Positions 5,906 to 8,566 of a stretch of DNA of 8,566 bases are shown in pieces. Made by a program: the position numbers and the translations under genes. Each line of letters starts with the position of its first letter. The first letter of the stretch is position 1. Origin of the DNA: Calditrichota bacterium (GTDB lineage: Bacteria > Calditrichota > Calditrichia > RBG-13-44-9). The stretch lies in assembly GCA_016934605.1 (NCBI GenBank), contig JAFGSO010000524.1, forward strand, positions 1 through 8,566, read 5' to 3'. The notes beneath the pieces are model-generated. The model did not search any database and was not told the origin of the DNA. It worked only from the letters and a program-made list of their open reading frames with translations.

Positions 5906-6778
5906 TTAGTCGGATCCTGATACCAAAATACTGGTATTCACCCCATTCAGATCTATACGTCCCCGTCCGTCACCAAGCCTTCCCGTAACCGCCTTCTGGC
6001 CGATCTGTGCATCGTGCAGGTTTAAACCGCTAACTACCACTGCTCCGTTAACGGTTACTGCAGAAAACTGTGCAGATGTAGTTCCGGGAAAAGATATATT
6101 GATCACTCCGTTGGTAACAGCAAGAATACACTCGCCATCCGGAGGGAGTGCCGCATTTCCGGTTATGTCGCCATTCACAATTTGTCCGTTGATGGAGCGA
6201 TATACATTATTTAAGAGGAGTGATCCATTGACAATACTAACCTGTAATTTCGATTTAAGGGAATCAAATGTTCCTTTTTCAGAATTGAAAACACTACCAA
6301 CCGCACTGGAAAGGGAATAAACATTCACTTTTCCGTTAATCTGGTCTATTCTGATCATCCAGTCCTGTGGAATACGAATATGATAATGAACTGTATAATT
6401 TCTGCCATCAGACTGAGATGGTTGCGTTGTTCTGACCGCAATCCCGGTCCGTGAAGAATCAATCATTATATTTAACAGGGCAAGATGCGATTCTGCATCG
6501 GAGCGGCTATCAGATTCTACTTTTTTCTCCCCCCAAATTTCAACCAGGCTGAGATCACTGACACCAGTAATCTCCACCGAGCCATTAATATTGTAAAGGT
6601 CAAATGCAAAACGATTTTCCGTACCGATTCGATAAAAGAAATCTTGTGTAGCAGTATAGCTGTTGTCACCATGGTATTCATTATCAGGCTCGACAATACA
6701 GGAATTGATGATAAAAGTCAGAGATAGAATGATTACCAGTCTCTTAAGAAAAAATTTTTGATGATGTAAACGTTTCAT
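5906..6778 (-). CDS. Beta-strand-repeat lipoprotein, DUF4097-like
   Basis: Predicted secreted lipoprotein of 290 residues. A basic N-terminus, a hydrophobic stretch (LVIILSLTFII) and lipobox INSC place lipidation at Cys27. The remainder is a series of short beta strands marked by x-N-G turns: INGSVEI (64-70), INGKVNV (147-153), VNGSLLL (183-189), INGQIVNGDI (196-205), TNGVINI (222-228), VNGAVVV (243-249) and LNGVNTSI (277-284). This Asn-Gly ladder is characteristic of DUF4097/adhesin-like proteins, which probably fold as a right-handed beta-helix or stacked beta sheet. Members occur on cell envelopes; their ligands are mostly unknown. The ATG has AAGGAG (6790-6785) at 6-nt spacing. It lies 188 bp after the FecR-like gene, probably in one transcript with it, and ends at the repeat-rich region. 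Molecular function is unknown. Confidence 0.85.
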   Translation of the reverse strand: MKRLHHQKFFLKRLVIILSLTFIINSCIVEPDNEYHGDNSYTATQDFFYRIGTENRFAFDLYNINGSVEITGVSDLSLVEIWGEKKVESDSRSDAESHLALLNIMIDSSRTGIAVRTTQPSQSDGRNYTVHYHIRIPQDWMIRIDQINGKVNVYSLSSAVGSVFNSEKGTFDSLKSKLQVSIVNGSLLLNNVYRSINGQIVNGDITGNAALPPDGECILAVTNGVINISFPGTTSAQFSAVTVNGAVVVSGLNLHDAQIGQKAVTGRLGDGRGRIDLNGVNTSILVSGSD

Positions 6779-6784
6779 TTTTTT

Positions 6785-6790
6785 CTCCTT
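6785..6790 (-). promoter_or_regulatory. Ribosome-binding site of the DUF4097-like lipoprotein gene
   Basis: AAGGAG on the minus strand, 6 nt before the ATG at 6778. Its first base is also the last base of the TAA (6792-6790) that closes the 58-codon open stretch upstream, as commonly seen at operon gene junctions. Confidence 0.8.
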
Positions 6791-6966
6791 TATAAAAAAT
6801 TTTTGTCAAATTTGAAATAATGCACCCGATTTATTTTATCCTTTGAATTCATTTCCACGATCATAAAACCGATCGCACCTATTTCACCGCTGCCCGATAT
6901 TCTCGGACCACCGTTGTGCAGATCCTTTTTCCGGATCTCAGTAAAATTTATTATTTCTCTTTTTGT
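6790..6966 (-). other. 58-codon open stretch in frame after the FecR-like gene's stop
   Basis: Immediately after the TAA at 6969-6967 the same frame stays open for 58 sense codons and closes with TAA at 6792-6790, touching the next gene's ribosome-binding site. The predicted peptide looks protein-like: a basic start (KREIINFTEIRKKD), a glycine-rich middle (GGPRISGSGEIGAIG), then FMIVEMNSKDKINRVHYF. No ATG, GTG or TTG occurs in frame before the ATG at 6864, which would leave 24 residues without a good Shine-Dalgarno sequence. It could be the former C-terminal part of the FecR-like protein cut off by a nonsense change, a readthrough extension, or a chance open frame. A 6-bp inverted repeat (AGATCC/GGATCT, 6920-6938) lies inside, without a T-run. 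Confidence 0.35.
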
Positions 6967-7698
6967 TTATTTATCGTTTGATATCGATCGATCATGTTTC
7001 AGAATTTCAATTGCCTCTGCTGCAGATTTTTTCCATTCAGTATTTTCTTCAGCACAATTGTTAACAACAATTTGATAGGCATCGATTGCCTGCCCCGGTT
7101 TATTTATGGCCTCGAATGAACGACCCAGATAAAAATATGCCTCACAGGATTTCTGCTGTGGTAATCCTGTATCCAGAATTTTATTAAGTTTCAAAATTGT
7201 ATTGGTATAATACTGATGATGATATAACGCCAGTGCTCCATTGATTACCGGTCCCCATGATTCCAGAGCTACCAATGAATCGTTATCTATAATATCGCGA
7301 TTGTCCCCATGAACTACGCTTACCTTGCCAAGACGCAATTCGGTTTTTTGAGGACGCTTTTCCAGTCTATTCACTTTTCCTTTTACCAGAAAAAGAAACA
7401 ATTGGCGTTCGGTAATCTTCCTTAAATCAGCAATATCCAGAATTGAATTAGGTCCCAGTGTAAAAAGGGTACCATCTTCCAATTTCAGTATAACTTTACC
7501 GTTTTCTCCGGTGAGAATTGTATCCACATCTTTTATGAGAATACCGAGGGAAACTGGTTGCCAGAATTCCTCAATACCCCTTCGCACCAGCACTTCACCG
7601 GAAATTTGATCAATTTTTACCTGAATTGCCTGCCTGTCCTGAGCGATCAACGAAGACGCAAGAAAAATCAGAAGAAAACTCTTTCCTATTCTATACAT
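6967..7698 (-). CDS. Secreted FecR-like domain protein with C-terminal TPR-like region
   Basis: From the ATG at 7698 the product has 243 residues. Residues 1-19 are a Sec signal peptide (MYRIGKSFLLIFLASSLIA, probable cleavage before Gln20), so it acts in the periplasm or outside the cell. Residues ~26-110 match the FecR-type beta domain: QISGEVLVRR, a turn, then DTILTGENGKVILKLEDGTLFTLGPNSILDI. This domain is often found alone in secreted proteins, not only in iron-signalling FecR. Residues ~145-235 are helical and TPR-like (GALALYHHQYY; EAYFYLGRSFEAINKPGQAIDAYQIVV), suggesting protein contacts. It follows the transglutaminase-like gene by 45 bp and precedes the beta-strand lipoprotein. An in-frame TTG at 7743 would add 15 residues but would spoil the signal peptide. 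The partner is unknown, and no sigma factor or TonB receptor is nearby, so a FecR regulatory role is unlikely. Confidence 0.85.
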   Translation of the reverse strand: MYRIGKSFLLIFLASSLIAQDRQAIQVKIDQISGEVLVRRGIEEFWQPVSLGILIKDVDTILTGENGKVILKLEDGTLFTLGPNSILDIADLRKITERQLFLFLVKGKVNRLEKRPQKTELRLGKVSVVHGDNRDIIDNDSLVALESWGPVINGALALYHHQYYTNTILKLNKILDTGLPQQKSCEAYFYLGRSFEAINKPGQAIDAYQIVVNNCAEENTEWKKSAAEAIEILKHDRSISNDK

Positions 7699-7704
7699 AG
7701 TGTT

Positions 7705-7711
7705 CTCCTTT
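7705..7711 (-). promoter_or_regulatory. Ribosome-binding site that fixes the FecR-like gene's start
   Basis: AAAGGAG lies 6 nt before the ATG at 7698. It supports that codon over the upstream TTG at 7743, which directly abuts the previous gene's stop. Confidence 0.85.
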
Positions 7712-7743
7712 CTGAAATTCAATGCACTCATGATTGAAAACAA

Positions 7744-8566
7744 TCATTCCACATCATAAATTCGCACCCATCCTTCCGCAAGTCCGTTGCGGATTTCCGC
7801 TTCTTGCAGATAGTTCAAGGCACCCTGGTTCCAGGCTTCATCAAAATCCCGACCGATGAAAGTAGTCTCAACCGGTATCCAGATGATATTCATTCCTGCA
7901 GAATTTTCCCTTAACAGGTATCGCTTCTCATTTATGCTTACCGTTCGAGCCTTCTCGACCGCAATACCCGAATCAAATATCAGATAGAGATGTGCCAGTG
8001 TTTTTTCAGGGTCCTGTACCTGCACAAAAGCGGTGTGGATTCCCAGACTTTCCAGAAGGGAAGCATACAAGACAACAAGGTCATCGCAGTCTCCGCTGCC
8101 AAGATGCAGGGTTTCCAGAGCAAATTGTACCCGGTCGTCCTGATAAAAAGGAATATTCGGATCACTCTGATAACGAATGTCACTTTCGCCAAGTTCATTG
8201 AAAATAATTCGGGCGTTTTGAAGATTTTTTGGCTCATTAGAAATAGAATCGATCCCTTTTCCGGCAATCTCCCGGCTTAATTGAATTATTTCATCGTTAT
8301 CGGGGGTTACGAAATAACCGAGTTTGTCCACCTCGCCGTTCCAGGAATTGCGGGAATGCACAATAATCTGTTCCGTAATAGTTTCTTTGTAAGTAACTCC
8401 TGCTCTTCCCTCAATCTCTATATCCAGAACGGCCGGCTTTCGGGAATCTACCTGACTGATGTTTGAAGAAAAGAGTGCCTTTACCGGTATGTCCTTTGTT
8501 TCACCTTTATCAATGGTAACGAAACCGCTCTCTTTTATCCGTGCGGAAAAGGGTGAAACCTGTGAA
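7744..8566 (-). CDS. Transglutaminase-like (cysteine-protease fold) protein, 5' end outside window
   Basis: The frame is open from the window edge to TGA at 7746-7744, giving 273 visible residues; the GTG at 8361 is internal, not the start. Visible residues 1-~85 look like a beta-sandwich region (VTIDKGETKDIPVKALF; PAVLDIEIEGRAG), followed by DKLGYFVTPDNDEI and a helical segment. The transglutaminase core then appears: SGDCDDLVVLYASLLESLGI carries the nucleophilic Cys (codon 8088-8086), TLAHLYLIFD carries the His (7992-7990) and Asp (7974-7972), and IWIPVETT...FDEAWNQGA completes the fold. In secreted bacterial proteins such domains usually act as proteases or amide-bond-modifying enzymes on envelope proteins or peptides. 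The intact C-H-D triad suggests an active enzyme. No signal peptide is visible because the N-terminus is missing. It is the first visible gene of the unit with the FecR/TPR protein and lipoprotein. The exact reaction is unknown. Confidence 0.85.
   Translation of the reverse strand, partial: SQVSPFSARIKESGFVTIDKGETKDIPVKALFSSNISQVDSRKPAVLDIEIEGRAGVTYKETITEQIIVHSRNSWNGEVDKLGYFVTPDNDEIIQLSREIAGKGIDSISNEPKNLQNARIIFNELGESDIRYQSDPNIPFYQDDRVQFALETLHLGSGDCDDLVVLYASLLESLGIHTAFVQVQDPEKTLAHLYLIFDSGIAVEKARTVSINEKRYLLRENSAGMNIIWIPVETTFIGRDFDEAWNQGALNYLQEAEIRNGLAEGWVRIYDVE

Noticed and set aside
5630..5920. 96-residue plus-strand frame
   Set aside because: It runs through the inverted repeat and the degenerate heptamers, the product is aromatic low-complexity, and it overlaps the end of the lipoprotein gene.
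6920..6938. AGATCC/GGATCT hairpin as terminator
   Set aside because: The stem is only 6 bp and no T-run follows on either strand.
8281..8361. GTG at 8361 as start of the transglutaminase-like protein
   Set aside because: The frame stays open to the window edge with plausible beta-strand sequence, and no Shine-Dalgarno site precedes the GTG. The gene is 5'-truncated by the window.

Overview
This window looks like a chromosomal stretch from a Gram-negative bacterium. Three predicted products carry export signals, two of them lipoproteins, and the set fits an envelope with a periplasm. Base composition is AT-leaning (roughly 40% G+C by eye). Several genes carry near-perfect AAAGGAG ribosome-binding sites, which argues against typical Bacteroidia. 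The combination of PolX, FecR/TPR, transglutaminase-like and DUF4097-type proteins fits FCB-like lineages such as Marinimicrobia, Calditrichota or Balneolota. That placement is an inference only. Every credible gene lies on the minus strand, so transcription runs from high to low coordinates.

8566-5906, envelope module: a transglutaminase-like protein whose 5' end lies outside the window, then a secreted FecR-like/TPR protein, then a beta-strand-repeat lipoprotein of the DUF4097 type. Between the last two lies an in-frame 58-codon open stretch directly after the FecR gene's TAA. It ends exactly at the next gene's Shine-Dalgarno sequence.

5905-5164, about 740 bp without a convincing gene: it holds heptameric tandem repeats, a second degenerate repeat block in inverted orientation, two sizeable inverted repeats, and a perfect 16-bp AT palindrome just upstream of the next operon.

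5163-2623, stress/repair operon: a 98-residue charged, probably coiled-coil protein, a small heat-shock protein (Hsp20), and a family X DNA polymerase with a PHP domain (PolX). A possible intrinsic terminator follows at 2546-2494.

2399-1: NAD-dependent DNA ligase LigA, whose stop codon overlaps (ATGA) the start of a sugar-ABC-transporter-type solute-binding lipoprotein that runs off the window. PolX (gap filling, end processing) and LigA (nick sealing) are neighbouring steps of base-excision or gap repair. Hsp20 and the coiled-coil protein suggest a protein- and DNA-damage response. The envelope module appears to be an independent transcription unit.

I see no tRNA, rRNA, CRISPR array, transposase or phage gene. 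The most unusual material is the repeat-rich spacer and the open reading frame continuing past the FecR stop codon. No clearly novel system is demonstrated; the envelope trio is the best candidate for an undescribed module.
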